This document shows positions 1 through 7,357 of a stretch of 21,208 nucleotides of DNA, in pieces. The stretch is taken from positions 1 to 21,208 of the forward strand of contig JAKSVR010000015.1 in the NCBI GenBank assembly GCA_024427105.1, written 5' to 3'. This stretch comes from Mycoplasmoidaceae bacterium (GTDB lineage Bacteria > Bacillota_I > Bacilli_A > Mycoplasmatales > Mycoplasmoidaceae). The translations under genes were made by a program, and so were the position numbers. The notes beneath the pieces were generated by a model, which saw only the letters and a program-made list of their open reading frames with translations, had not been told where the DNA came from and made no database searches. Position 1 is the stretch's first letter; every line of letters begins with the position of its first letter.

Positions 1-535
1 CAATAATAATTCTTACTAATCAATAGACAGCCATTAAGTCTTGTCCTCATTGATTCATTAAACCAGATATGATTAATACAATCATAAATGAACCAAAACC
101 AAAACTAAATGGTAGAACATCTAGACCAGAAACTTTTGTTGCATTAAAGATCATTGGATAAACCAAGCTTCAAACTAATAATCCAAATAGTGGAGCAAGA
201 ATAATTGGATTAAAAAACATAAATGAACTATCAATAGATCCTTGGTTGCCACTTTTAAGATAAAGTTGAAGCTGTGGAAGTAAGGTATTTTCGCCACCTT
301 CAACATATTTAGCATAACGTTCTAATAAAAGATTAATGTTGTCATCAGTGACATAACCATGTCATACTGATGTGCCTTTGGCTATAAGCCAATCATTATG
401 TAATAAATTAAATTCACCACATAATAGTCAAACAATTAGAAATGGCACAAAAACTAAAACTAACACTGACAAAAACATTCATCAGGTTTTAGTTTTATGT
501 GTCGCATTAACTAAAAATATTGATTGGCCTTTCAT
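1..535 (-). CDS. Unknown multi-pass membrane protein (3' end outside window)
   Basis: Reading minus from an ATG at 535 with TGA as Trp gives 178 uninterrupted codons that leave the window at base 1. The protein starts MKGQSIFLVNATHKTKTWW, then has a hydrophobic segment at about residues 20-40. A mainly polar stretch of roughly 80 residues follows (probably extracytoplasmic), then two hydrophobic segments near the window edge. I do not recognise a family. In-frame TGA codons fall within hydrophobic or aromatic stretches, which supports a real mollicute gene. The plus strand over the same bases also reads open in one frame, but that reading has no family resemblance upstream of the lspA start. 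The gene is divergent from lspA and shares its -10 box. The frame stays open upstream to about 672, so a start at 562 is possible, but 535 fits the promoter. Confidence 0.6.
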
Positions 536-544
536 AGCATTTAA

Positions 545-554
545 ATTATATAAT
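545..554. promoter_or_regulatory. Shared palindromic -10 box for divergent genes
   Basis: ATTATATAAT is a perfect 10-bp palindrome. It reads TATAAT on plus (549-554) and on minus (550-545). Exactly 9 nt separate each TATAAT from the ATG of lspA (564) and from the ATG of the minus-strand gene (535). That spacing implies start sites at or next to both start codons. No Shine-Dalgarno is seen on either side. Confidence 0.65.
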
Positions 555-563
555 AATAACATT

Positions 564-1136
564 ATGGCAGAAACAAGTAAAGCACGAAAATATTTTAAGA
601 AGTGTTTCAGTAAAAATCTTCTTATAAAAAAAGCAATTATTGCTGTAGCTGCAGCAATTCTTGTCCTTTCATTAAGTCTATCTTTTTATTTTTGATTAAA
701 AGATAAACCTGATGGAACAATCATTGGACATAATAGTTTTTGATATATCTACATTGAGTGAAATGATGGAATTGGATTTAGTGGTTTAGCAGGAAAAACC
801 GCCGCAATCTTTGTCGTTCAAACTTTAATGTTTTTATTATTGCTAGCATTATTCTTATTAGTAACACATGATAACATTTCATCTAGTTTTGTTGCTCTAG
901 CAATATTTGGTGGTCTATTCAATTTGTTCCAAAGGGCTGCAGATACACATGCGGTGAAATCGGTATTAGATTACTTCACTTTTGGACCATGAATTAAATT
1001 CCCATTTGTCTTTAACTGACCAGACATATTCGTTGTTATCGGTATTTTTGGATTCATTGTCTCATATATTGTTGTGTCAATCATTCAAGCTAAATACGAA
1101 GATTACAAAACAAAAAATGAACAAAATGGACAATAG
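564..1136 (+). CDS. lspA: Lipoprotein signal peptidase (signal peptidase II)
   Basis: LspA cuts the signal peptide of diacylated prolipoproteins just before the lipid-modified Cys, in the membrane. The start at 564 (MAETSKARKYFKK) gives 190 aa with a basic N-terminus and four hydrophobic segments, near the family's usual size. The family blocks are readable: GGLFNLFQR matches the GN-x-x-DR block, VLDYF carries one catalytic Asp (about residue 136), and FNWPD carries the second (about residue 154). The Asp of the NxxDR block is Gln here (residue 123); that residue is not one of the two catalytic aspartates. Four in-frame TGA codons read as Trp. The gene overlaps rluD by 20 bases. The frame is also open upstream to at least 372, but there it opposes the minus-strand gene and lies beyond the promoter. 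Confidence 0.9.
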
Positions 1137-2010
1137 TCGATTAGATAAATATTTAGTCGATAAACTAAATTGCTCACGAACTAAAGCTATTGAATTAATC
1201 AAGAATGGCTTAGTAACTGTTAATAAAGTTGTTGTAACCAAACAGGGTTTAATTGTTCATGACAATGACAAGGTTATTATTAAAAAACAAGGCAAGCAAG
1301 AAGCTAACCTTATTTCAGTAAATTTAAAACCAAGTAAGAAACCATTAAATGTTATTTATGAAGATGCATATTTAATGGTAATTAATAAACCAAAAGGTTT
1401 ATTAGTTCATCCAACAACTTATAACGAACAGGATACAGTTGCTAATCGTTTAGTAGCTTATCTTGGCAACTTTAGCAACGACAAAATTCGTCCAGGAATT
1501 GTTCATCGATTAGATAAAAATACATCCGGACTTTTAGTCGTAGCTAAAAGTCTAACAATCCTAAATGACTTGCAAGCTCAACTACAAGATAAAACATTAT
1601 TCCGTAGTTATGTGGCAATTTGTCATCATCATTTTGAGAACCATCATATGATCATCAAAGCCCCAATTATGCGAGCTAAAGATGGATCAATGAAAATGAT
1701 GGTTTCTGATAGCTGAAAAGCTAAGGAAGCAATCACAAAAGTTAATCTAATTAAAAATTTAAAAGATGATTTAGCTTATGTGGAATGTATTCTTGAAACT
1801 GGAAGAACACATCAAATTCGTGTTCACCTTAAATATATAAATCATCCCATTTATAACGATGAATTATATGGAAATATTGAAGCTAAACCCGAATATGGGC
1901 AATATCTTCATGCTTACAAAATTCATTTTGTTCATCCAATAACTGGTAAAGAAATGAACTTTGAATGTAAACCAGATAAAACCTTTATGAGTTTAGTAAA
2001 TAAAAAGTAA
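1117..2010 (+). CDS. rluD: Pseudouridine synthase, RluD family
   Basis: This enzyme isomerises uridines to pseudouridine in RNA; RluD-type enzymes act on 23S rRNA helix 69, but the exact target here is inferred. The protein is 297 aa. An N-terminal S4 RNA-binding domain (about residues 4-55, RLDKYLVDKL...SRTKAIELIKNGLVTVN) precedes the catalytic domain with HRLDKNTSGLLVVAKS. The nucleophilic Asp is residue 133. ETGRTHQIRVHL is the conserved C-terminal motif. One TGA (1714-1716) reads as Trp. ATG 1117 and ATG 1126 are both possible starts; either overlaps the end of lspA, so the two genes form one transcription unit. No clear Shine-Dalgarno is present, so translation is probably coupled to lspA. 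RluB/RluC-type specificity cannot be excluded. Confidence 0.9.
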
Positions 2011-2039
2011 AAGAGACGTTTATTAATCGTCTTTTTTTA
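2011..2039 (+). terminator. Intrinsic terminator after rluD
   Basis: Directly after the rluD stop, AGACG (2014-2018) pairs with CGTCT (2028-2032), and flanking A and T bases extend the stem. A run of seven T follows. It closes the lspA-rluD unit. Confidence 0.75.
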
Positions 2040-2087
2040 TTTTCAACATTAATATAAAAATTTATACAATAAATTTTTATATTACTA

Positions 2088-2093
2088 TATAAT
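2088..2093 (+). promoter_or_regulatory. -10 box for tsaB, leaderless spacing
   Basis: TATAAT lies 8 nt before the tsaB ATG at 2102. Transcription would start at or within a base or two of the start codon. No Shine-Dalgarno is present. Confidence 0.6.
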
Positions 2094-2101
2094 TTATTAT
2101 T

Positions 2102-2677
2102 ATGAGAAAGAATTGCACATTGTTTATTGACACAACAAATAACTACTGCTATCTAGCAGTTAGTTATAGTTGCCAAATATTAAAGAAAGCAAAATTACCG
2201 GTTAACAAAAATGTTACTGATATTATTGTTGACGCAATTCATCAATTATTAAAACAAGCTAAAGTTAAACCGACTGATTTAACACACATCGTGTTAAATA
2301 TTGGACCAGGAAGTTTTACTGGAGATAAAGTTGGTGTAACGGTTGCAAAAGCATGAAAATTATTTGATCCAAGAATTGAAATTATGACTATTAATAGTTT
2401 GTTGTTACAAACTAACGATGGAAATGGCATTAGTGTTATTGATGCTAAAAGCAACAAATTATATTTAGCTGTTTATAAACAAGAAAAAGAAATTGTTAAA
2501 CCTTGTTTAATTGATAAAAAAGATTTAACTAAATATAAAAAGAAATATCCAAATTTACCACTAATTATCGATCAAACTAATACAATGTATGATAACTTTT
2601 TAAAACATTCAAAAAGTTTTAAAAAAGTCCAAGATATCAAATATCTTGAACCCCTATATTTAAAAAATCCTGTTTAA
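2102..2677 (+). CDS. tsaB: tRNA t6A37 biosynthesis protein TsaB
   Basis: TsaB is the inactive ASKHA-fold partner that activates TsaD (with TsaE) in making threonylcarbamoyladenosine at position 37 of ANN-decoding tRNAs. The 191-aa protein begins with the LFIDTTNNY strand that matches the family's ILaIDTS opening, and has the signature NIGPGSFTG (GPGSFTG at 68-74). One TGA within the KAW segment (2354-2356) reads as Trp. It is shorter than the roughly 220-230 aa of many homologues and has a reduced C-terminal half, which is common in small genomes. It follows rluD after a terminator and has its own -10 box. The same lspA-rluD-tsaB order is what I recall for the M. genitalium lineage. Confidence 0.87.
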
Positions 2678-2684
2678 TAATATA

Positions 2685-2690
2685 TATAAT
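2685..2690 (+). promoter_or_regulatory. Probable -10 box for tyrS
   Basis: TATAAT inside an AT repeat, 15 nt before the tyrS ATG at 2706. It predicts a leader of about 9 nt without a Shine-Dalgarno. Confidence 0.45.
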
Positions 2691-2705
2691 TTACAAGTAA
2701 AAAAT

Positions 2706-3944
2706 ATGAATCTAATAAAAGAGCTTAAAGATCGTGGCATTATTAACAATGTTACTGATGAAAAAAAGTTACAAGAAGCAATTGACAGCAAACTTGGTGT
2801 CTATATTGGTTTTGACCCAAGTTTTAAATCTTTGCATCTTGGTAATTACATTATGATTCATTTACTAAACATGTTTGCTAAAGCAGGATTGCCAACCTAT
2901 GCAGTGCTTGGTGGAGCCACTGGTCGAATTGGTGATCCTTCTGGAAAAAAAGCTGAACGTGCATTATTAGACTTAAAAGTTTTAGATCAAAACATTGATG
3001 CTGTTGGACAACAGCTTAAGAAACTTACCAATGTTAAAGAAGTAATTAACAACTATGATATTTATAAAAATATCAGTCTTTTCAACTTCTTAAGAAATGT
3101 TGGAAAGTTAATTAATGTTAATTACTTATTGGAAAAAGATATTATCAAAACTCGTCTTGAAACAGGAATTAGTTTTGCTGAATTTAGTTACAACCTTATT
3201 CAAGGCTATGACTTTGTATGGTTATACAACTATAAAGGAATTGCTATTCAATGTGGTGGTTCTGACCAATGAGGAAATATCACCACAGGACTTGAAATGA
3301 TTCGTAAAGTCAATGGTGAAAAAGCTAAAGCAGTTGGTTTAACAATTAATTTGTTAACTAAATCTGATGGTACTAAATTTGGTAAATCTGAAAAAGGTGC
3401 TATTTATCTAGATCCAACAATTACTAGTCCATATGAAATGTATCAATTCATTTTAAACCAAGCTGATGAAGACTTAAACAAAATGTTTAATTTCTTTTCT
3501 GACTTGTCTGTTGAAGAAATTAAAACATTACTTACAAAACATAATGAAAACAAAGGGCTTCGCCTTGGTCAAAAAACTTTAGCACAAGAAATCATTAACA
3601 AGATTCATGGCAAAGATGCTTATGACCAATGTTTAAAAATATCTGAAGCATTATTCTATGGTAAGTTTGATCAACTTGCCCTAGATGAATTAGATATTTG
3701 TGCAAAGCAATTTAACCTTTACAAAATTAATCAAGAAATGAACTTGGTTGATTTCTTAATTCAAAACCAAATCATTCAATCGAAACGAGTCTTTCGTGAA
3801 TTAATGCAAGCAAAAACATTAAGTGTCAATAATGTTATTGTTGAATCTGAAGACTTTAAACTAACACCGCAACAAACTTATTTTGATAAATACACTGTTA
3901 TCAAGAAAGGTAAAAAGAATTATTTCATGTTAACATGAAAATAG
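2706..3944 (+). CDS. tyrS: Tyrosyl-tRNA synthetase
   Basis: A class I synthetase that charges tRNA-Tyr with tyrosine in the cytosol. The protein is 412 aa, the usual bacterial length. It has the Rossmann-fold start YIGFDPSFKSLHLGN, whose HLGN (44-47) is the HIGH-like signature, the tyrosine-pocket segment GGATGRIGDPSGK, QCGGSDQWGN with Trp from TGA (3270-3272), and the KMSKS-like loop KFGKS (224-228). The C-terminal part (about 345-412) looks like the S4-type tRNA-binding domain, with QSKRVFRELMQAKTLSVNN. The last two codons before TAG are TGA (Trp) and AAA. It lies 28 nt after tsaB and 15 nt before ffh. Confidence 0.95.
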
Positions 3945-3959
3945 TTAGAAAGGAGCAAT

Positions 3960-5321
3960 ATGGCAAATATTTTTAAAACCATGATTTCTGGAATCATTGC
4001 TAGAAACATGAAGAAAAAATTAACTAGCTGGACAATCACAGAAGAAGATGTCACAGAAGTGTTAAAGCAAATCCGAATTACTCTTTTGGATGCTGACGTT
4101 AATTTATTAGTTGTTAAAAATTTTATTAAATCGGTTCGTGAAAAAACTGTTGGTTATGTTATGGAAAAAGGGCAAGAGCCTGACAAAGTTTTATTATCAA
4201 TAGTTAAAGACGAATTGGTTTCTATCCTTGGCAAACACCAAGAAGATTTAATTATTGATAATAAACAAACACGAATTATGTTTGTCGGATTAAATGGTGC
4301 TGGTAAAACAACTAGCGTAGCTAAGGTTGCTAATTGGCTTAAGGTGAAAAAAGGTATGTCACCAATGGTTGCTGCTTTAGACGTTTATCGTCCCGCTGCC
4401 ATTGATCAACTTGAACAACTTGCACAAAAAATCAACGTTCCGTGTTACAAAGAAAACACAAAGGATGTTTCAGCAATTGCTCAACATGCTTTAGACCAAG
4501 CAGAGAAAAATAACAATAATGTTATATTGTTCGATACGGCTGGTCGATTACAAACTAATGTTGAATTGATGCAAGAATTAAGAGACATTAAAAAAGTAGT
4601 CAAACCACAAGAAATTATTTTAGTAGTAGATGCAATGGCTGGTCAAGATATTATTAATGTTGCCAGAGAATTCCATGACACCCTAAACCTAACAGGTTTA
4701 ATTATTACTAAATTGGATTCTGAAGCACGTGCTGGTGCTGTATTATCAATTACAAATCTTTTAAATATTCCAGTTAAATTTACTGGAACTGGAGAAGCAA
4801 TTGGCTCATTAGACATTTTTTATCCTGAAAGAATGGCTGATCAAATTCTTGGTCTTGGTGATATTATGTCATTGGCGGAGAAAGCTGCTGATAGCATTGA
4901 CCAAGATAAAAGTAAAAAATCATTAACTAGAATGATTTCTGGTAAGTTTGATTTAGAAGATTTATTAACACAAATGGAACAATTAAGCAAATTAGGTTCA
5001 TTAGGTGGTTTAATGAAAATGCTGCCGGGTAGCTTAGCTAATAAGGTTAGTGAAGGACAAATTGTTGATGCCGAACAGAGAATGGTATCTTGAAAAATTC
5101 TTATGTCATCAATGACAAAGAAGGAACGTCGCAATCCAGCTTTGTTTAAAAAACAACCAAACCGTAAAATTCGTGTTATTAATGGTTCTGGTCGTAAACC
5201 TGATGAATTAAACAAAATGTTATCACAATGAGAAAAAGCAAAAGTTAAAATGGATGAACTTGGTCGCAAGATTCGATCAGGCAAAAACCCTCTTGCAGAT
5301 TTAATGAAGGGTGGCCGTTAA
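3960..5321 (+). CDS. ffh: Signal recognition particle GTPase Ffh
   Basis: Ffh binds 4.5S RNA and signal sequences and delivers ribosomes to FtsY at the membrane. The 453-aa protein has the N domain (1-95), then the G domain with GLNGAGKTT (110-118), DVYRPAAIDQL, DTAGRL and TKLDSEARAGA. The C-terminal M domain follows, with GDIMSLAEKAAD, a Met-rich flexible segment (SLGGLMKMLPG) and NGSGRKPDELNKMLSQW for RNA binding. Two TGA codons in the M domain read as Trp, and the protein would be cut short under the standard code. A strong Shine-Dalgarno (AAAGGAG, 3949-3955) sets the start at 3960. The stop overlaps the next gene as TAATG. Confidence 0.95.
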
Positions 5322-5629
5322 TGGACTTTTGTAAATATTTACCAAAATATTTAATTGTAAAAAATGTCTTTAATATTAATAATTGCACTACCCATCGATA
5401 TTTCATCACTAAAGTTAGTGATTTAAATATGAATTATTTCAAGCATGATAAAATCAAATCATGGCATCCCTTAATAATTAAAGACGGACACAATTTCTAT
5501 TATTTTAAAGGTTTAAAAAAACAAGATTTTGCTATTGCAACATTTTGTATTAATAATGAAAACTTTGATCAAGTCTACAACAATAGTATTCTTGAAAATT
5601 ACTTTAATCATAATTCGTTTGAAATATAA
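5321..5629 (+). CDS. Small unknown protein coupled to ffh
   Basis: A 102-aa protein, starting MDFCKYLPKYLIVKN, whose ATG overlaps the ffh stop as TAATG. Translation is therefore probably coupled to ffh by re-initiation. It has no signal peptide or membrane segment and is rich in Asn, Phe, Tyr and Lys. I do not recognise a family. Its middle (KSWHPLIIKDGHNFYYFKG) looks like a compact mixed-fold segment. The tight link to ffh could mean a role near protein targeting, but that is inference only. It ends 4 bases before the stop codon of the convergent minus-strand membrane gene, with no clear terminator between them. Confidence 0.65.
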   Translation: MDFCKYLPKYLIVKNVFNINNCTTHRYFITKVSDLNMNYFKHDKIKSWHPLIIKDGHNFYYFKGLKKQDFAIATFCINNENFDQVYNNSILENYFNHNSFEI

Positions 5630-5633
5630 ACTA

Positions 5634-6344
5634 TTAAAGCCTGTGTGGATTTTTTAACACACTAATATTTCTATTACCTAATCACAATAATCAAGTGATT
5701 AAGAAGGCAAATCCGGCAAAAGTAAAAGTTAATGGAATGATTCATGCATCCCCAACCAATCTAACAAAACTATATCAGTCATGGCTTAATTCGTTATATG
5801 TGGGTAAGAACAATAAATATGCATCTAAAATATAGAAGACACTATATAGTTCAATGTGGACAGCTCCTAGTGTACAGTAAACTAATTCTGTCTCAGTATT
5901 TGTTTCAAATAATAAGAAAGTAAGAATTGCTAATATAGGGTTTATTAGATGATAAATAGTTCCTGCACCTTCATAAAGGAATGAAATAGGGGTATCTGAT
6001 AATCCTAATAAAATACCAGGAGTCAACACGCAAACAACAATCAACATTGTTATTGTTGTACTAGTTGTTGTGCAAAGTTTAAAAATGTGCATTCCTTTAG
6101 GAATTTTATTTGCAACATTGGTTAACAGTAGTAAATCGAAGACAAATATAGCTAATGCAGCAATTGCTAATAATATATTTGATTGAACTGTGAAAAATCT
6201 TAATCGAGTCATTAGTGGTGCCAAATCAACACCAGTGATAATGTTAATATAAGTGATATGTCAGTCAATGAAAATACCAATTATTGTTAAAGCAACAATT
6301 AGAAAATTAATTATTGCTGATAAAACTATCTTATTTTTATTCAT
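5634..6344 (-). CDS. Six-helix membrane protein, Pr6Pr-like
   Basis: Reading minus with TGA as Trp gives one 236-aa protein from ATG 6344 to TAA 5634-5636. Under the standard code it breaks into pieces. It has about six hydrophobic segments (near 8-26, 50-72, 88-112, 128-148, 160-178, 205-228). RFFTVQSNILLAIAA and GTIYHLINPILAILTFLLFE resemble the FT-x-QSN and H-x-x-x-P patterns I associate with Pr6Pr-type membrane proteins of low-GC Gram-positives. The function of that group is unknown. A TATAAT (6356-6351) ends 6 nt before the ATG, so the mRNA is probably leaderless. It converges on the ffh-linked small gene. The family assignment is by pattern memory only. Confidence 0.75.
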
Positions 6345-6350
6345 ATCAAT

Positions 6351-6356
6351 ATTATA
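6351..6356 (-). promoter_or_regulatory. -10 box for the Pr6Pr-like gene
   Basis: TATAAT on minus, 6 nt before the ATG at 6344. It is joined directly to the T-run of the tRNA-operon terminator upstream. Confidence 0.6.
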
Positions 6357-6360
6357 AAAA

Positions 6361-6386
6361 AAATATAGGTTTTGCAACCTATATTT
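6361..6386 (-). terminator. Terminator of the tRNA operon
   Basis: A perfect 11-bp stem, AAATATAGGTT (6361-6371) with AACCTATATTT (6376-6386), and a 4-nt loop. On minus it is followed by a run of T that runs straight into the next promoter's TATAAT. It lies just after the tRNA-Val gene. Confidence 0.8.
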
Positions 6387-6393
6387 GATTTAA

Positions 6394-6469
6394 TGGTGCA
6401 GTGTGAGGGGATCGAACCCCCGACCCTATGCTTGTAAGGCATATGCTCTCCCGGCTGAGCTAACACTGC
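6394..6469 (-). tRNA. tRNA-Val (anticodon TAC)
   Basis: On minus: acceptor GCAGTGT pairs with ACACTGC, then discriminator A and an encoded CCA. The D arm is GCTCAGCCGGGAGAGC. Anticodon stem TATGC/GCATA encloses loop CTTACAA with anticodon TAC. The T arm is GGGGG-TTCGATC-CCCTC. All arms pair. Confidence 0.95.
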
Positions 6470-6476
6470 ATTAATA

Positions 6477-6553
6477 TGGTGACCTGTACGGGATTCAAAC
6501 CCATGAATGCACGCGTGAAAGGCGTGTGTGTTAAGTCACTTCACCAACAGGCC
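6477..6553 (-). tRNA. tRNA-Glu (anticodon TTC)
   Basis: On minus: acceptor GGCCTGT pairs with ACAGGTC (one G-U), then discriminator A and encoded CCA. Anticodon stem CACGC/GCGTG encloses loop CTTTCAC with anticodon TTC. The T arm has TTTGAAT in the loop. It is 7 nt upstream of the tRNA-Val gene. Confidence 0.95.
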
Positions 6554-6559
6554 ATATAA

Positions 6560-6634
6560 TGGCGGCCACCACAGGGTTCGAACCTGCGACCAACCGGTTA
6601 ACAGCCGGTTGCTCTACCACTGAGCTAGGTGGCC
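6560..6634 (-). tRNA. tRNA-Asn (anticodon GTT)
   Basis: On minus: acceptor GGCCACC pairs with GGTGGCC, then discriminator G and encoded CCA. Anticodon stem ACCGG/CCGGT encloses loop CTGTTAA with anticodon GTT. The T arm is GCAGG-TTCGAAC-CCTGT with one G-U pair. It is the first gene of the Asn-Glu-Val cluster. Confidence 0.95.
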
Positions 6635-6660
6635 ATATGTAATATTAATGATACCATAAG

Positions 6661-6666
6661 ATTATA
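6661..6666 (-). promoter_or_regulatory. Probable -10 box of the tRNA cluster
   Basis: TATAAT on minus, 26 nt before the 5' end of tRNA-Asn, which leaves room for a short 5' leader. It is divergent from the acpP promoter. Confidence 0.5.
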
Positions 6667-6688
6667 TATATTATTCACTTAATTTTAG

Positions 6689-6694
6689 TAAAAT
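6689..6694 (+). promoter_or_regulatory. -10 box for acpP, leaderless spacing
   Basis: TAAAAT ends 8 nt before the acpP ATG at 6703, with no Shine-Dalgarno. This matches the spacing seen at other genes in the window. Confidence 0.5.
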
Positions 6695-6702
6695 ATTAAT
6701 GT

Positions 6703-6942
6703 ATGAAAGATAGAATTTTGTCAATCATTAAACAAGTGGCTGGCATACAAAAAATTAATATTAAACTTGATGAGCAAAGCCTTGCCATTGATTTTAAGAA
6801 AATGGGAATTGATTCTATCAATGTTCTAGGAATTATCGTTGCAATCGAAAAAGAAATTGGTTTTCGTTTAGATGATGCAGAACTAATGAAAATTAAAACG
6901 ATAAATCAATTAATTGCTGCATTTGAAGCAAAACAAAAATAA
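6703..6942 (+). CDS. acpP: Acyl carrier protein
   Basis: A 79-aa acyl carrier protein. Helix 2 carries the phosphopantetheine attachment motif MGIDSIN; the modified Ser is residue 38, in DSI rather than the common DSL. The rest fits the four-helix ACP fold, with FRLDDAELMKIKTINQLIAAF as helix 3/4. Few mycoplasmas make fatty acids de novo. Its partner is more likely phospholipid or acyl-transfer metabolism, which is inference. It stands alone between a divergent tRNA cluster and a convergent operon. Its TAA stop lies in the left arm of the terminator hairpin. Confidence 0.9.
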   Translation: MKDRILSIIKQVAGIQKINIKLDEQSLAIDFKKMGIDSINVLGIIVAIEKEIGFRLDDAELMKIKTINQLIAAFEAKQK

Positions 6943-6960
6943 GGCAATGCCTTATTTTTT
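6936..6960. terminator. Bidirectional terminator between convergent acpP and the repeat-protein gene
   Basis: AAAATAAGGC and GCCTTATTTT form a perfect stem with an AAT loop, flanked by A and T runs. The acpP stop codon (6940-6942) sits in the left arm. The stop of the minus-strand gene (6952-6954) sits in the right arm. Confidence 0.85.
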
Positions 6961-7356
6961 TATTCATCCGTGCTTTTGAAATTGATCAAGAACTAGTTCT
7001 TTAAAAGGTTTATAGTCAGTTTCGGTTCATTTTTTAAATCAAGTTGGTGTTTCCTCATCTAACTTTTTAAATCGAGCATCAATTTTTTCAGCATATTCTT
7101 TAAACCATTTTGGCGGTTCTTCTTCTAGCTTTCTAAGTCGTTCATCTGTTTTTTCGGCATAGATTTTGAACCATTTTGGTGGTTCTTCTTCTAGCTTTCT
7201 AAGTCGTTCATCTGTTTTTTCGGCATAGATTTTGAACCATTTAGGAATATCTTCATCATCATAAGGCCCAGACACCTTAATTTTGTGCATCTTTTTAAAT
7301 TCACTTGATGATTTTTCAATTTCACTAATTGTCATATTAATGGTTTTATTAATCAT
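6952..7356 (-). CDS. Small charged protein with 22-residue tandem repeats, third gene of the ruvAB operon
   Basis: Reading minus with TGA as Trp gives 134 aa from ATG 7356. About 44 N-terminal residues lead into three 22-residue repeats of the type PKWFKIYAEKTDERLRKLEE, then a last W-F-K-x-W segment and a short tail. Two of the repeats are almost identical at the DNA level. Each unit has a Trp-Phe pair followed by an alternating charged helix, so a helical or coiled-coil, possibly multimerising, protein is likely. There is no signal peptide or membrane segment. A Shine-Dalgarno (CGGAG, 7369-7365) lies in the end of ruvB and one base separates the ruvB stop from the ATG, so it is co-transcribed with ruvAB. 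Function unknown. Confidence 0.75.
7115..7242 (-). repeat. 66-bp tandem repeat inside the small charged protein gene
   Basis: Bases 7115-7176 and 7181-7242 are identical over 62 bases at a 66-base offset. A third, diverged unit lies at about 7047-7114. The period is a whole number of codons (22), so copy changes keep the frame. Confidence 0.9.
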
Positions 7357-7357
7357 A

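Noticed and set aside
372..563. Upstream extension of lspA on plus to an ATG at 372
   Set aside because: The frame is open, but the extra 64 residues do not look like LspA, they lie opposite the minus-strand membrane gene, and the palindromic -10 box is just before 564.
982..1116. Longer start for rluD at 982
   Set aside because: It would overlap most of the end of lspA, and the S4 domain begins right after 1117-1126.
1714..1716. Apparent stop codons and split genes (here and in tsaB, tyrS, ffh, pheS, pheT, galK, galT, galM and others)
   Set aside because: Each break is a TGA. Reading TGA as Trp restores full-length proteins, so these are not pseudogenes or frameshifts.
2242..2457. Minus-strand open frame inside tsaB
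   Set aside because: It is a shadow of tsaB, which has a clear family motif in the plus frame.
2629..2650. Hairpin near the end of tsaB (CAAGATAT / ATATCTTG)
   Set aside because: It lies in coding sequence and has no T-run on either side that would make it a terminator.
4841..5284. Minus-strand open frame under the ffh M domain
   Set aside because: The plus strand encodes the conserved Ffh M domain; the opposite reading has no family features.
5642..5662. Possible terminator GTGTG / CACAC after the ffh-linked small gene
   Set aside because: The stem is only 5 bp with a 10-nt loop and no proper T-run follows; it is inside the coding end of the minus gene.
7047..7242. CRISPR-like reading of the 66-bp repeats
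   Set aside because: The repeats are adjacent without spacers, in frame, and encode protein repeats.
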